Origin: Microbacteriaceae bacterium
GTDB taxonomy: Bacteria > Actinomycetota > Actinomycetes > Actinomycetales > Microbacteriaceae
NCBI GenBank assembly: GCA_019638805.1
Contig: JAHBTA010000010.1
Coordinates: 1 to 51,805, forward strand
DNA: 51,805 nucleotides
Direction of reading: 5' to 3'
The notes beneath the pieces are model-generated. The model worked only from the letters and a program-made list of their open reading frames with translations. It ran no database searches and was not told the DNA's origin. Both the position numbers and the translations under genes were made by a program. Shown piece by piece: positions 1-8,955 of the stretch (position 1 is the stretch's first letter; each line of letters opens with the position of its first letter).

Positions 1-417
1 CAGTATGACGGCGTCGATATCGAGCAGCTGTCGCCCGGCACCCGCGGGATCGTGCTCCTTCTGCTCTACCTTGCCGTGGACCAGTCGGACGATCGACCGC
101 TCATCATCGATCAGCCGGAAGAGAACCTCGATCCTAAGTCGATCTTCGTCGAGCTGGTCGGTCGGTTCGTGCAGACGCGTCGTCGGAGGCAGATCATCAT
201 CGTCACCCACAACGCGAATTTGGTCGTCAACACGGACGCCGATCAGGTGATCGTTGCAAGTGCGGGCCCTCACCGTGCAGGTGGTCTGCCCAAAATCACC
301 TACGTGAGCGGTGCCCTTGAGAACCCCGCAATCCGTGAAGAGGTTTGCGAGATCCTTGAAGGTGGAAAGCCAGCATTCGAGGAGCGAGCACGTCGCTTGC
401 GGATCCGGCTGCTTTGA
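1..417 (+). CDS. C-terminal part of an ABC/SMC-type AAA ATPase (5' truncated by window edge)
   Basis: This is the last 138 residues of a protein that begins left of the window; the frame is open from base 1. It shows an ABC-like signature (LSPGTRG, residues 11-17), a Walker B (PLIIDQPEENLD, about residues 36-47) and an H-loop (IIIVTHNANLV, about 67-77), followed by a short helical tail. This is the usual end of SMC/RecF-like ATPases. The 'DQPEENLD' spelling and the close signature-to-Walker B spacing recall the TrlF-type ATPases that carry an N-terminal PHP domain, but that half is not visible. Its place beside a type I restriction locus fits a defence island. The ATPase class is firm; the family is inferred. 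Confidence 0.8.
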   Translation, partial: QYDGVDIEQLSPGTRGIVLLLLYLAVDQSDDRPLIIDQPEENLDPKSIFVELVGRFVQTRRRRQIIIVTHNANLVVNTDADQVIVASAGPHRAGGLPKITYVSGALENPAIREEVCEILEGGKPAFEERARRLRIRLL

Positions 418-427
418 GCGCCTTTCG

Positions 428-853
428 CTACCCAGCGTGTGCCGACCTAACAGGAACTCCATTCGCGCGTAGCGAACTGAGGATCGTGTGGTTGTCGAAC
501 CCCAGGTGCTTGCCGATTCGGATGCTGGACCAGCCATCGGCGTAAAGGCGTACCGCCTCCGAGACGTGTGCGTCGCTCATGCGGCGCGAGGTGTCGATGC
601 CTCGGTCGGCGAGGTGCTTGGCGACGGTTGTGCGGGAGATCCGCCACTCGCGAGCGACTTGGCGCATGTTGCGAAGCTCAAGGTATCGCCCGACCAGACG
701 GTCGACTTCTCGCTCTCGGAGTTGCCGTGCCGAGGCGACGGCGCTGGTTGTCGCGTCGGGGAGCCGCGTTCCGCGGGTGGCTCTCGCGATGAGCTCTTGA
801 GCGCCACCCGTCCCTGTGAAAGTGTTCGAGTACGAGTGCAGCAGGCGCACCAT
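428..853 (-). CDS. Small protein with two helix-turn-helix segments
   Basis: This is a 141-residue protein read from ATG 853; the frame stays open further upstream but that extension looks non-coding. The middle and C-terminal parts carry two tandem HTH-like segments: REVDRLVGRYLELRNMRQVAREW followed by ISRTTVAKHLADRGI, then a second unit with IRIGKHLGFDNHTILSSLR. Both resemble the DNA-binding tails of Hin-type recombinases, but no recombinase catalytic domain is present. It may be a stand-alone regulator or a remnant of a recombinase or transposase. It ends ten bases after the stop of the ATPase gene, in convergent orientation. Two related 18-bp direct repeats lie at its start and just upstream. 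The family is not recognised with certainty. Confidence 0.6.
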   Translation of the reverse strand: MVRLLHSYSNTFTGTGGAQELIARATRGTRLPDATTSAVASARQLREREVDRLVGRYLELRNMRQVAREWRISRTTVAKHLADRGIDTSRRMSDAHVSEAVRLYADGWSSIRIGKHLGFDNHTILSSLRANGVPVRSAHAG

Positions 854-893
854 GTGAAGTCTCGCGACATAGGTCTCTGATGTTGCGGGACAT
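853..893. repeat. Two imperfect 18-bp direct repeats at the HTH gene start
   Basis: TGTGAAGTCTCGCGACAT (853-870) and TCTGATGTTGCGGGACAT (876-893) match at 13 of 18 positions with a 23-bp period, about two helical turns. The second copy also contains the dyad GATGT-N6-ACATC. They could be operator sites for the HTH protein or the end of a decayed transposon. Confidence 0.45.
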
Positions 894-1029
894 CTGTCTT
901 TTCTGGGGCCACCGGCCTGGTGTGGTGCGGGTGTTGCGCCACAGTAGTTCCGGGTCAGGCTCCCCCCGCCAAGGGTATCGAGGGGCGCACTCTCATGTGG
1001 CCCGCCGTACCACCGTCCTCCCCCCTCGC

Positions 1030-1035
1030 TACGCT
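1030..1035 (+). promoter_or_regulatory. Predicted -10 element for leaderless hsdM
   Basis: TACGCT ends seven bases before GTG 1043, so transcription would begin at or next to the start codon. No ribosome binding site precedes the GTG. This supports 1043 over the upstream in-frame start at 920. Confidence 0.45.
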
Positions 1036-1042
1036 GACCAAC

Positions 1043-2611
1043 GTGACCCCCACGACCAAGGAAGCTCAGCGCGCCGAGCTGCACAAGACGATCTGGCGCA
1101 TCGCGAACGACCTCCGGGGCAGCGTCGACGGGTGGGATTTCAAGAGCTACGTGCTGGGCATGCTGTTCTACCGGTTCGTCTCCGAGAACCTCACCGCGTA
1201 CTTGAACGCGGCCGAGCGCGCGACTGGTGACGAGCAGTTCGACTACGCCGGCATCCCGGATGCGGACGCCGAGCGCGGTCGCAAGGAGACGGTGGATGAG
1301 AAGGGCTTCTACATCCTCCCGTCCGAACTCTTCGCCAACGTGCGCAAGCGCGCTGCGAACGACGAGAACCTCAACGAGACGCTCGAGCGAGTCTTCACCA
1401 ACATCGAGGGGTCGGCGAAGGGTACGGCCAGCGAGGACGACCTCAAGGGCCTCTTCGACGACCTCGACGTCAACAGCGCCAAGCTTGGTCCGACCGTGGC
1501 GAAGCGCAACGAGAAGATGGTGAAGCTACTCGACGCGATCGGCGACCTGCCGCTGGGCAGGTTCGAGGACAACAGCATCGACCTGTTCGGCGACGCCTAC
1601 GAGTACCTCATGCAGATGTATGCGTCCCAAGCTGGCAAGTCGGGTGGCGAGTACTACACGCCGCAAGAGGTCTCCGAGTTGCTGGCGCGCATCACCGTCG
1701 TTGGCAAGACACAGGTCAACAAGGTGTACGACCCGGCGGCCGGGTCGGGTTCGCTGCTGCTGAAGTTCGCGAAGGTGCTCGGCAAGGGCAACGTGCGCCA
1801 GGGCTTCTTCGGCCAGGAGATCAACCTGACCACCTACAACCTCGCGCGCATCAACATGTTCCTGCACGACGTCAACTACAACGACTTCGACATCGCGCAC
1901 GGCGACACCCTGACCGACCCGCAGCACTGGGACGACGAGCCGTTCGAGGCGATCGTCTCCAACCCGCCGTACTCGATCAAATGGGACGGTGACGCCAACC
2001 CGCTGCTCATCAACGACCCGCGCTTCGCACCCGCCGGTGTGCTCGCGCCGAAGTCGGCTGCCGATCTCGCGTTCACCATGCACATGCTGTCCTGGCTCGC
2101 GGTCAACGGCACGGCTGCGATCGTCGAGTTCCCCGGTGTCATGTACCGCGGGGGCGCCGAGCAGAAGATCCGCAAGTACCTGGTCGACAACAACTACGTG
2201 GATGCGGTCATCCAACTGCCGCCCGACCTTTTCTTCGGCACGACCATCGCGACCTGCATCCTGGTGCTCAAGAAGTCGAAGCCCTCCAACGACGTGCTCT
2301 TCATCGACGCCTCGGCCGAGTTCACCCGTGTCGGCAACAAGAACAAGCTGACCCAGCCGCACCAGCAGAAGGTTCTGAATGCCTTCCAGGCTCGCGAGGA
2401 CGTGGCACATTTCAGCAAGGTCGTCGCGAACTCGGAGATCGCCGAGCGCGACTACCTGATCTCCGTCTCGTCCTACGTCGAGAAGGAGGACACCCGCGAG
2501 GTCGTCGACATCGTCGAGCTCAATGCCGAGATCGCGCGCATCGTCGCCCGGCAGGCGGAGTTGCGGACGGCGATCGACGCGATCGTGGCGGACCTGGAGG
2601 GTGGGTCGTGA
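1043..2611 (+). CDS. hsdM: Type I restriction-modification DNA methyltransferase subunit HsdM
   Basis: This 522-residue subunit methylates adenine N6 within the type I complex. It has the N-terminal HsdM helical domain (LHKTIWRIANDLRGSVDGWDFK..), SAM motif I DPAAGSGS (residues 230-237) and the catalytic NPPY at residues 307-310. Length and motif order are normal for the family. GTG 1043 is chosen because the protein then starts with the usual HsdM helix and a -10 box lies seven bases upstream. Its stop overlaps the start of hsdS by four bases (GTGA), so M and S are translationally coupled. Confidence 0.97.
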   Translation: MTPTTKEAQRAELHKTIWRIANDLRGSVDGWDFKSYVLGMLFYRFVSENLTAYLNAAERATGDEQFDYAGIPDADAERGRKETVDEKGFYILPSELFANVRKRAANDENLNETLERVFTNIEGSAKGTASEDDLKGLFDDLDVNSAKLGPTVAKRNEKMVKLLDAIGDLPLGRFEDNSIDLFGDAYEYLMQMYASQAGKSGGEYYTPQEVSELLARITVVGKTQVNKVYDPAAGSGSLLLKFAKVLGKGNVRQGFFGQEINLTTYNLARINMFLHDVNYNDFDIAHGDTLTDPQHWDDEPFEAIVSNPPYSIKWDGDANPLLINDPRFAPAGVLAPKSAADLAFTMHMLSWLAVNGTAAIVEFPGVMYRGGAEQKIRKYLVDNNYVDAVIQLPPDLFFGTTIATCILVLKKSKPSNDVLFIDASAEFTRVGNKNKLTQPHQQKVLNAFQAREDVAHFSKVVANSEIAERDYLISVSSYVEKEDTREVVDIVELNAEIARIVARQAELRTAIDAIVADLEGGS

Positions 2612-3777
2612 GCCGGGTCGAGGAGCTGATCTATGAGTTGGCGCCGGACGGAGTTCAGTTCAGGCAGCTCGGTGACGTGGCCGAGATTGCTTCGACGAGG
2701 GTCGATGCCTCGAAGCTGGATGGGTCGAGTTATGTGGGCGTTGACAACCTCTTGCCGAATTTCGGTGGACGCAAGGACTCGGGATTTGGCGCAAATTCGA
2801 GCGGCGCGATTCGCTACCAGCCTGGGGATGTCCTCGTCGGGAACATTCGCCCCTATCTCAAGAAGGTGTGGCTTTCCGACCGAGACGGCGGCGCGAGCCC
2901 TGATGTGCTTGTTCTCTCCGTGAAGTCTGACTGGCGCGCCGCACTTGTACCGCGGTTCTTCTATTTCCTCATCGCTTCAGACACGTTCATTGCATTCGCG
3001 ATGCGGCACGCGAAGGGCGCAAAGATGCCCCGTGGTGACAAGGCGGCGACTCTCAAGTATCGAATCCCGGTGCCGCCTCTCGAGGTGCAGCGCGAGATCG
3101 TGAGGATCTTGGACCAGTTCACCGAGTTGGAAGCGGAGTTGGAAGCGGAGTTGGAAGCGGAGTTGGAAGCCCGAAAGCGTCAGTTTGCAGTTTTCCGAGA
3201 GTCGCTCCTGACTCCTGGCGGGAGCGACGCGCGCTGGGTGACTCTTCCTGAGATATCAACGAATCGCGATGGCCGACGTCGTCCGGTCACCAAGGCTGCT
3301 CGAGTCGCGGGCAGCATCCCCTACTACGGAGCATCCGGAGTCGTGGATCATGTCAGCGACTACCTATTTGACGGTGACTACCTCTTGGTCTCTGAGGACG
3401 GTGCGAATCTGCTCGCTCGCTCGGCCCCGATTGCCTTCTCGATCTCGGGCAAGGCCTGGGTCAACAATCACGCCCACGTCTTGGAGTTCGACACGTACGC
3501 AAAGCGACGCTTCGTTGAGTTCTACTTGAACTCAATCGATCTCGCCCCTTACGTGACCGGCGGCGCGCAGCCAAAGCTGAATCAAGCTAACCTCAACCGA
3601 CTTCGCATTCCTTGGCCGCCGCGAACTGAGCGAGAACGCATCGTCGAGATCCTCGACAAGTTCGACGCACTCGTGAATGACATCTCCGCCGGCCTCCCCG
3701 CCGAACTCGCCGCGCGACGCAAGCAGTACGAGTACTACCGCGACAAGCTGCTGACCTTCGAGGAAGCCGCGGCATGA
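2608..3777 (+). CDS. hsdS: Type I restriction specificity subunit HsdS
   Basis: This 389-residue subunit recognises the bipartite DNA target. It shows two target-recognition halves, about residues 1-165 and 200-350. The first ends in VPPLEVQREIVRILDQF and the second in WPPRTERERIVEILDKF, the usual paired helices of HsdS. Between them is a spacer with four perfect ELEA repeats (residues 173-188), like the TAEL repeats of EcoR124I, whose copy number sets the gap in the DNA target. G+C is visibly lower than in neighbouring genes (34 of 60 bases in one line near 3241), a common sign of recombination in hsdS. The start GTG overlaps hsdM and the stop overlaps the GIY-YIG gene. Confidence 0.96.
   Translation: MSRVEELIYELAPDGVQFRQLGDVAEIASTRVDASKLDGSSYVGVDNLLPNFGGRKDSGFGANSSGAIRYQPGDVLVGNIRPYLKKVWLSDRDGGASPDVLVLSVKSDWRAALVPRFFYFLIASDTFIAFAMRHAKGAKMPRGDKAATLKYRIPVPPLEVQREIVRILDQFTELEAELEAELEAELEARKRQFAVFRESLLTPGGSDARWVTLPEISTNRDGRRRPVTKAARVAGSIPYYGASGVVDHVSDYLFDGDYLLVSEDGANLLARSAPIAFSISGKAWVNNHAHVLEFDTYAKRRFVEFYLNSIDLAPYVTGGAQPKLNQANLNRLRIPWPPRTERERIVEILDKFDALVNDISAGLPAELAARRKQYEYYRDKLLTFEEAAA
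3124..3171 (+). repeat. Four tandem 12-bp repeats in the hsdS spacer
   Basis: The unit gagttggaagcg occurs three times, followed by a fourth copy with its last base changed to c. It encodes ELEA four times. Units are in frame, so a gain or loss would change spacer length without a frameshift. Confidence 0.98.
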
Positions 3778-4676
3778 ACGGCAAGCACATCGAGCTCTTC
3801 CTCGTGAACGGTGTCCCCGGCGGGATCACCACCGCGGAGATCGCCGGTTGGACAGGTCATGTGCTCTCGGGCCCGAGGTCCGATCTCGGTGCGCTTCTCA
3901 AGCGGCCCGAGTCCAGCAGGAATGGCGCGTACCTCTTGCTGGGTGAGGACGAGGAAGCCGTTGGCGGGGTCAACTGCTACATCGGTCGCACCGAGAACTT
4001 CGTGAATCGGTTCCGCGATCACGCGGCGAAGAAGGAGTTCTGGGATCGCGTCGTCCTGATCACCTGCAAAGACGACTCGTTCACAGAGGGGCACTGGGGC
4101 TATCTGGAGGCGCGGCTGGTCGAACTCGCCCGTCAGGCCGAGCGGGTGACTCTCACCAACGGGAACGATCCGCAGGGCCGCAAGCTCTCCGAAGCGCAGA
4201 GGTCCGATATGGAGGCGTTCCTCGACCAGCTTCGGATCGTCCTGCCCGTGCTCGGGATCGACGCGATTCGGGTCCGCCCAGCCCCGTCGGCTGCACTTCC
4301 TTCGCCCGAGGAATCGCCGACCTTCACGCTTACCAATGCGAAAGCTGGAGTGACCGCGCAAGCCCAGCAGTTGGGCGACGAGTTCACGGTGCTTGCGGGC
4401 TCGATCGTCGTGGCAGCCTGGTCGGGAGAGGGAAAGGCCGAGAGCACTCGGCGCGCATACGCGTCCTACCGCGCCAGGCATGAGCGTCTCGTCGCGGACG
4501 GGTCGATCGTGGTGGAGGACGGATACGGGCGCGTTGCCCGGGACATCCCCTTCACTTCGCCGTCGCTCGCAGGCGCCGTTATTCTCGGGCGCTCGTGCAA
4601 CGGACGACTGGAGTGGAAGTCGCCCATGGGCGGCACTTACGGGGACTGGGAGAACCGAGACGTGGACGTCGCGTAG
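3774..4676 (+). CDS. GIY-YIG nuclease family protein with C-terminal DUF4357-like domain
   Basis: This 300-residue protein has a GIY-YIG endonuclease fold: GAY at 51-53, YIG at 69-71 followed by RTENFVNRFRDH, and a candidate metal-binding Glu112 in GYLEARLVE, so the site looks intact. The C-terminal part (LVADGSIVVEDGYGRVARDIPFTSPSLAGAVILGRSCNGRLEWK) matches the DUF4357 type often found after GIY-YIG domains in restriction loci. Its ATG overlaps the hsdS stop by four bases, so it is coupled to the specificity subunit and is probably part of the same operon. Whether it cuts DNA, limits the restriction system, or adds a defence layer cannot be told from sequence. Confidence 0.88.
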   Translation: MNGKHIELFLVNGVPGGITTAEIAGWTGHVLSGPRSDLGALLKRPESSRNGAYLLLGEDEEAVGGVNCYIGRTENFVNRFRDHAAKKEFWDRVVLITCKDDSFTEGHWGYLEARLVELARQAERVTLTNGNDPQGRKLSEAQRSDMEAFLDQLRIVLPVLGIDAIRVRPAPSAALPSPEESPTFTLTNAKAGVTAQAQQLGDEFTVLAGSIVVAAWSGEGKAESTRRAYASYRARHERLVADGSIVVEDGYGRVARDIPFTSPSLAGAVILGRSCNGRLEWKSPMGGTYGDWENRDVDVA

Positions 4677-4690
4677 GCGATTCTGACATT

Positions 4691-4707
4691 ATTGCGATAA
4701 TCGCAAT
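4691..4707. promoter_or_regulatory. Perfect 17-bp palindrome, likely autoregulatory operator
   Basis: ATTGCGAT-A-ATCGCAAT is a perfect dyad whose right edge lies 19 bases before ATG 4727. It contains GATAAT (4696-4701), a good -10 candidate, so a bound repressor would block the promoter. The N-terminal HTH of the next gene is the obvious candidate to bind it. Confidence 0.7.
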
Positions 4708-4726
4708 CTGCATCCAGAGTGTCGGG

Positions 4727-5836
4727 ATGGACCCGAGCATCGTCGACCGCATACGCGAGATCGTCGCCGGGACGGGCAAGACCCAGCAGGAGGTCGCGGC
4801 CGCCATCGGCATCGATGGCCCCAAGCTCACCAAGTCGCTCAAGGGCAAGCGCAACTTCACCTCGTACGAGCTCGCCGCGCTCGCCGAACTCGGGGGCAAG
4901 ACGGTCGATTGGCTTCTGACGGGTGAAGAGCCTCTTCGTCTCGCGTTCGCGCATCGCTCCTCCCTCGCCGCGCCGGAATCGCTGGACAATGCGGGTCGCG
5001 AGTACGCAGATACGATCCTGCAGAGCTGGCAAACAGCATCGGAACTTGGCTTCGCCCCTCAGGTGCTCGACCTTCCGAGGGCGGCGCTGGTTTCGGGCTA
5101 TGTAGCGCAGGCGGAACAGACTGCGGAGCGCGCTCTGGCACGAATCGATGCACCTATCCGGACTCTGGGGCTGAGCGGGCTGATGCGGGTGATCGAAGAG
5201 GCGTACTCGCTCAATCTCGCGGTCGTGGAACTCTCCGACGACGTCGACGGCATGAGCACCGTCGAGGACGACCTTCGCATCATCATCGTTGGCCGCACCG
5301 ATCGGACGGGCCGGCAGCGTTTCACCATCGCCCATGAACTGGCGCACGTGATCTTCGATGACGCTCGCGGGCGAGTGATCGAGGAGCAGATGTTCCGGGG
5401 CAAGTCGAACAAGGAGTCCCGTGCCGACGTCTTCGCTGCCGCGTTCCTCATGCCTCGGCGGGAGATCCTGGACGTCCTAGCCGGCAGACGCGCCGCTGAC
5501 GCGTTCTATGAACTCGTGTGGGAGTTCCGAGTCTCCCCGGTATCCATGGCGTGGCGCCTTCTCAACCTCCAACTGATTAGCGAGTCGGAGCGGGTCGCGC
5601 TCGCGGCCAAGTCTGCGTCAAAGGTGGCCGCAGCTCTCGATCGCATGGAGGAGCATCTGGATCGGGTTTCGGATTCTCGGGCGGAACGCGCAGCGGGTCG
5701 ACTCACGGACGCATTCATAGGTGCGTTCCTGGAAGGAAGGATCGCGGCCGCTCCGGTGAGTGCTGTCAGCGGACTGCCCGAAGACGCGATCTGGCGCCTC
5801 CTTGAGGAGGTCGACGATCCAGACCCCTGGAGCTGA
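4727..5836 (+). CDS. HTH (XRE-like) regulator fused to ImmA/IrrE-family metallopeptidase
   Basis: This 369-residue protein has an N-terminal lambda-repressor-like HTH (residues 1-65: TQQEVAAAIGIDGPKLTKSLKGKRNF, then KTVDWLLTGE). A middle-to-C-terminal zinc peptidase domain carries the HExxH motif HELAH at 203-207, with a downstream acidic segment (ESRADVFAAAFLMP) that supplies the further ligand typical of ImmA/IrrE. ImmA and IrrE cleave or inactivate partner repressors; here repressor and protease are on one chain. ATG 4727 gives the normal HTH start, while the open frame from 4595 runs through the previous gene. It lies between hsdS/GIY-YIG and hsdR, so it may control restriction expression. 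Confidence 0.88.
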   Translation: MDPSIVDRIREIVAGTGKTQQEVAAAIGIDGPKLTKSLKGKRNFTSYELAALAELGGKTVDWLLTGEEPLRLAFAHRSSLAAPESLDNAGREYADTILQSWQTASELGFAPQVLDLPRAALVSGYVAQAEQTAERALARIDAPIRTLGLSGLMRVIEEAYSLNLAVVELSDDVDGMSTVEDDLRIIIVGRTDRTGRQRFTIAHELAHVIFDDARGRVIEEQMFRGKSNKESRADVFAAAFLMPRREILDVLAGRRAADAFYELVWEFRVSPVSMAWRLLNLQLISESERVALAAKSASKVAAALDRMEEHLDRVSDSRAERAAGRLTDAFIGAFLEGRIAAAPVSAVSGLPEDAIWRLLEEVDDPDPWS

Positions 5837-5901
5837 CGGACCATGCCCGACTCGGCCCAGCGAGCTACGCGTCTGAGGCTCGTAGCGTCCCCAGCCGTCG
5901 G

Positions 5902-5907
5902 TAGGCT
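5902..5907 (+). promoter_or_regulatory. Predicted -10 element for leaderless hsdR
   Basis: TAGGCT ends six bases before GTG 5914, and no Shine-Dalgarno sequence precedes the start. hsdR therefore seems to have its own promoter, separate from the HTH-peptidase gene upstream. Confidence 0.5.
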
Positions 5908-5913
5908 CGCCGC

Positions 5914-8900
5914 GTGAGCGACCCGACCCCGATGCGGTACGACCCGATCGCCGTGAGCTCCGAGAGCACGGTCGTCGCGGAGTACCTCGCGGACGCGCCG
6001 ACCGCGGCCGGGTACCAGCCCGAGGCGGAATTGGAGCGCGAGTTCATCCGCATCCTGCAGTCTCAGGCGTACGAGTACGTTCCGATCACCTCCGAGGCGC
6101 AACTCATCGCCAACCTGCGCACGCAGCTTGAGGCGCTCAACGGCATCGCGTTCTCTGACGATGAGTGGCAGCGGTTCTACTCCCAGCGCGTCGCCGGCGC
6201 GAACGACGGCCTCGTCGACAAGACCGTGCGCATCCAGGACGACCCGGTGCAGCTGCTCACCCGCGACGACGGCAACACCAAGAACGTCAAGCTCATCGAC
6301 AAGCAGAACATCCACAACAACCGGCTGCAGGTGATCAACCAGTACGAGGTCGCGCAGGGCGAGGGCGGCGCCACCCGCAGCAACCGGTACGACGTCACGG
6401 TGCTCGTCAACGGGCTGCCGATGGTGCACATCGAGCTCAAGCGGCGCGGCGTCGACATCCGCGAAGCGTTCAACCAGATCGACCGCTACGATCGCGACAG
6501 CTTCTGGGCGGGCTCGGGCTTGTTCGACTACGTGCAGCTATTCGTGATCAGCAACGGCACGCTGACCAAGTACTACAGCAACACCACGCGCCGCCAGCAC
6601 CTCGACGAGGCGGCCGGCACCAGGCGGGTGCGCAGGACGAGCAACTCGTTCGAGTTCACCTCCTGGTGGGCGGATGCCACCAACCGCCCCGTACAAGACC
6701 TCACGGCTTTCGCGCGCACCTTCTTCGCCAAGCACACCATCCTCAACGTGCTGACCCGCTACTGCGTGCTCACCGCCGACCGGATGCTGCTCGTCATGCG
6801 CCCGTACCAGATCGTCGCCACCGAACGGATCCTGCAGAAGATCGCGATCTCGACCAACTACAAGAAGCTCGGCACCGTCGACGCCGGCGGATACGTCTGG
6901 CACACCACCGGTTCGGGCAAGACGCTGACCTCGTTCAAGACGGCTCAGCTCGCCTCCCGCATGCCCGACGTCGACAAGGTGCTGTTCGTCGTCGACCGCA
7001 AGGACCTCGACTACCAGACCATGCGCGAGTACGACCGGTTCGAGAAGGGCGCTGCGAACTCCAACACGTCGACCGCAGTGCTCAAGAAGCAGCTTGAGGA
7101 CCCCTCGGCGCGCATCATCATCACGACCATCCAGAAACTGTCGAACTTCGTGAACGCACCCGCCAACAAGGGGCACGCGATCTACGACGGGCACCTGGTG
7201 ATCATCTTCGACGAGTGCCACCGTTCGCAGTTCGGCGACATGCACACGGCGATCACCAAGGCGTTCAGGCGCTACCACCTGTTCGGCTTCACCGGGACGC
7301 CGATCTTCACCGCGAACATGGCGTCGAGCGGCAACCCGACTCTGAAGACTACCGAGCAGGCGTTCGGCGAGCAGCTGCACACCTACACGATCGTCGACGC
7401 CATCACCGACAAGAACGTGCTGCCGTTCCGCATCGACTACGTCAACACCATCCGGATGCCGGCGGGCGTGGGCGACAAGCAGGTGCCGGCCATCGACACC
7501 GAGAAGGCGCTGCTCGAGCCCAAGCGCGTGAAGCAGGTGACCGAGTACATCCTCGAGCACTTCGACCAGAAGACCCGGCGCAACGAGGGGTACACGCTGG
7601 GTGAGCGCCGGGTACGCGGCTTCAACGCCATCTTCGCCACGGCATCCATCGCGGCCGCGAAGCGCTATTACGGAGAGTTCGCCCGGCAGCAGATCGGACT
7701 CGTCGAGGACCGGCGGCTCAAGGTTGGGCTCATCTACAGCTACGGCCAGAACGAGGAACTCGACGGGTTGCTGTCCGAGGAGGAGTTCGAGACGGACCAC
7801 CTCGACGCATCGTCGCGCGACTTTCTCGAGAACGCGATCCAGGACTACAACAACACGTTCGGCACCAGTTACTCCACCGACGGCGAAAGCTTCCAGAACT
7901 ATTACAAGGACCTGTCGCTACGGATGAAGAACCGCGAGATCGACCTGGTCATCGTCGTCAACATGTTTCTGACCGGGTTCGACGCCACGACGCTCAACAC
8001 CCTGTTCGTCGACAAGGGGCTGCGGGCCCACGGACTGATCCAGGCCTACTCGCGCACCAACCGCATCCTGAACTCGGTCAAGACGTACGGCAACATCGTC
8101 AGCTTCCGCGACCTTGAGGAGGAGACCAACGACGCTCTCGCGCTGTTCGGCAACAAGGACGCCACGGGCATCGCGCTGCTGAAGCCCTATGGCGACGACT
8201 ACGACGAGTACGCCGACCGGGTGCAGGAGCTGCTGGCCGCGTTCCCGCTCGGGCAGCCGATCGTGGGCGAGCAGGCGCAGAAGGACTTCATCGCGCTGTT
8301 CGGGCAGATCCTGCGGCTGCTGAACATCCTGACCTCGTTCGACGAGTTCGAGGGGAACGAGATGCTGACCGAGCGGCAGAGTCAGGACTACCGCAGCGTC
8401 TACCTCGACCTGTACGCGGAGTTCCGCACGCAGAGGGACGCCGACAAGGAGACCATCAACGACGACGTCGTCTTCGAGATCGAGCTCATCAAGCAGGTCG
8501 AGATCAACGTCGACTACATCCTCATGCTGGTCGCCCAGTACCGCGAGCGCCGCGGCGACGGGGATGACGCCGAGATCCGCGCGCAGATCACCCGCGCCGT
8601 GGATGCCAGCCCGACTCTGCGGAACAAGCGCGACCTGATCGAGGCGTTCGTCGACTCCGTGTCCGCCACCGGCGAGCTCGACGAGGAGTGGAGCCGCTTC
8701 GTCGCCGCCCGGCGCGAGGCCGAGCTCGAGCGCATCATCGCGGAGGAGAACCTGCGTCCCGACGCCACCCGCGCCTACGTCGACACCGCCTTCCGCGACG
8801 GAGCCCTGCGCACCACGGGCACGGCCATCACCGAGGTGCTGCCGCCGGTGTCGAGGTTCGCGGCCGACGGCGGACACAGCGAGAAGAAGCAGCGCGTGCT

Positions 8901-8949
8901 CCAGCGGCTCGGGGAGTTCTTCGAGCGGTTCTTCGGGTTAGGTGGGTAA
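5914..8949 (+). CDS. hsdR: Type I restriction endonuclease subunit HsdR
   Basis: This 1011-residue motor and nuclease subunit has an N-terminal PD-(D/E)XK nuclease core (Asp160 in RYDVTVLV and ELK at 174-176). The SF2 translocase follows, with Walker A GSGKT at 333-337 and the DEAD-type box DECH at 433-436. The second RecA-like domain contains VVNMFLTGFDA and AYSRTNRI, and the C-terminal part is helical. Length and motifs are normal, so it should be active. It is separated from hsdM-hsdS by two non-standard genes. Seven bases after its stop begins a PD-(D/E)XK gene, probably in the same transcript. Confidence 0.97.
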   Translation: MSDPTPMRYDPIAVSSESTVVAEYLADAPTAAGYQPEAELEREFIRILQSQAYEYVPITSEAQLIANLRTQLEALNGIAFSDDEWQRFYSQRVAGANDGLVDKTVRIQDDPVQLLTRDDGNTKNVKLIDKQNIHNNRLQVINQYEVAQGEGGATRSNRYDVTVLVNGLPMVHIELKRRGVDIREAFNQIDRYDRDSFWAGSGLFDYVQLFVISNGTLTKYYSNTTRRQHLDEAAGTRRVRRTSNSFEFTSWWADATNRPVQDLTAFARTFFAKHTILNVLTRYCVLTADRMLLVMRPYQIVATERILQKIAISTNYKKLGTVDAGGYVWHTTGSGKTLTSFKTAQLASRMPDVDKVLFVVDRKDLDYQTMREYDRFEKGAANSNTSTAVLKKQLEDPSARIIITTIQKLSNFVNAPANKGHAIYDGHLVIIFDECHRSQFGDMHTAITKAFRRYHLFGFTGTPIFTANMASSGNPTLKTTEQAFGEQLHTYTIVDAITDKNVLPFRIDYVNTIRMPAGVGDKQVPAIDTEKALLEPKRVKQVTEYILEHFDQKTRRNEGYTLGERRVRGFNAIFATASIAAAKRYYGEFARQQIGLVEDRRLKVGLIYSYGQNEELDGLLSEEEFETDHLDASSRDFLENAIQDYNNTFGTSYSTDGESFQNYYKDLSLRMKNREIDLVIVVNMFLTGFDATTLNTLFVDKGLRAHGLIQAYSRTNRILNSVKTYGNIVSFRDLEEETNDALALFGNKDATGIALLKPYGDDYDEYADRVQELLAAFPLGQPIVGEQAQKDFIALFGQILRLLNILTSFDEFEGNEMLTERQSQDYRSVYLDLYAEFRTQRDADKETINDDVVFEIELIKQVEINVDYILMLVAQYRERRGDGDDAEIRAQITRAVDASPTLRNKRDLIEAFVDSVSATGELDEEWSRFVAARREAELERIIAEENLRPDATRAYVDTAFRDGALRTTGTAITEVLPPVSRFAADGGHSEKKQRVLQRLGEFFERFFGLGG

Positions 8950-8955
8950 CCGAGG

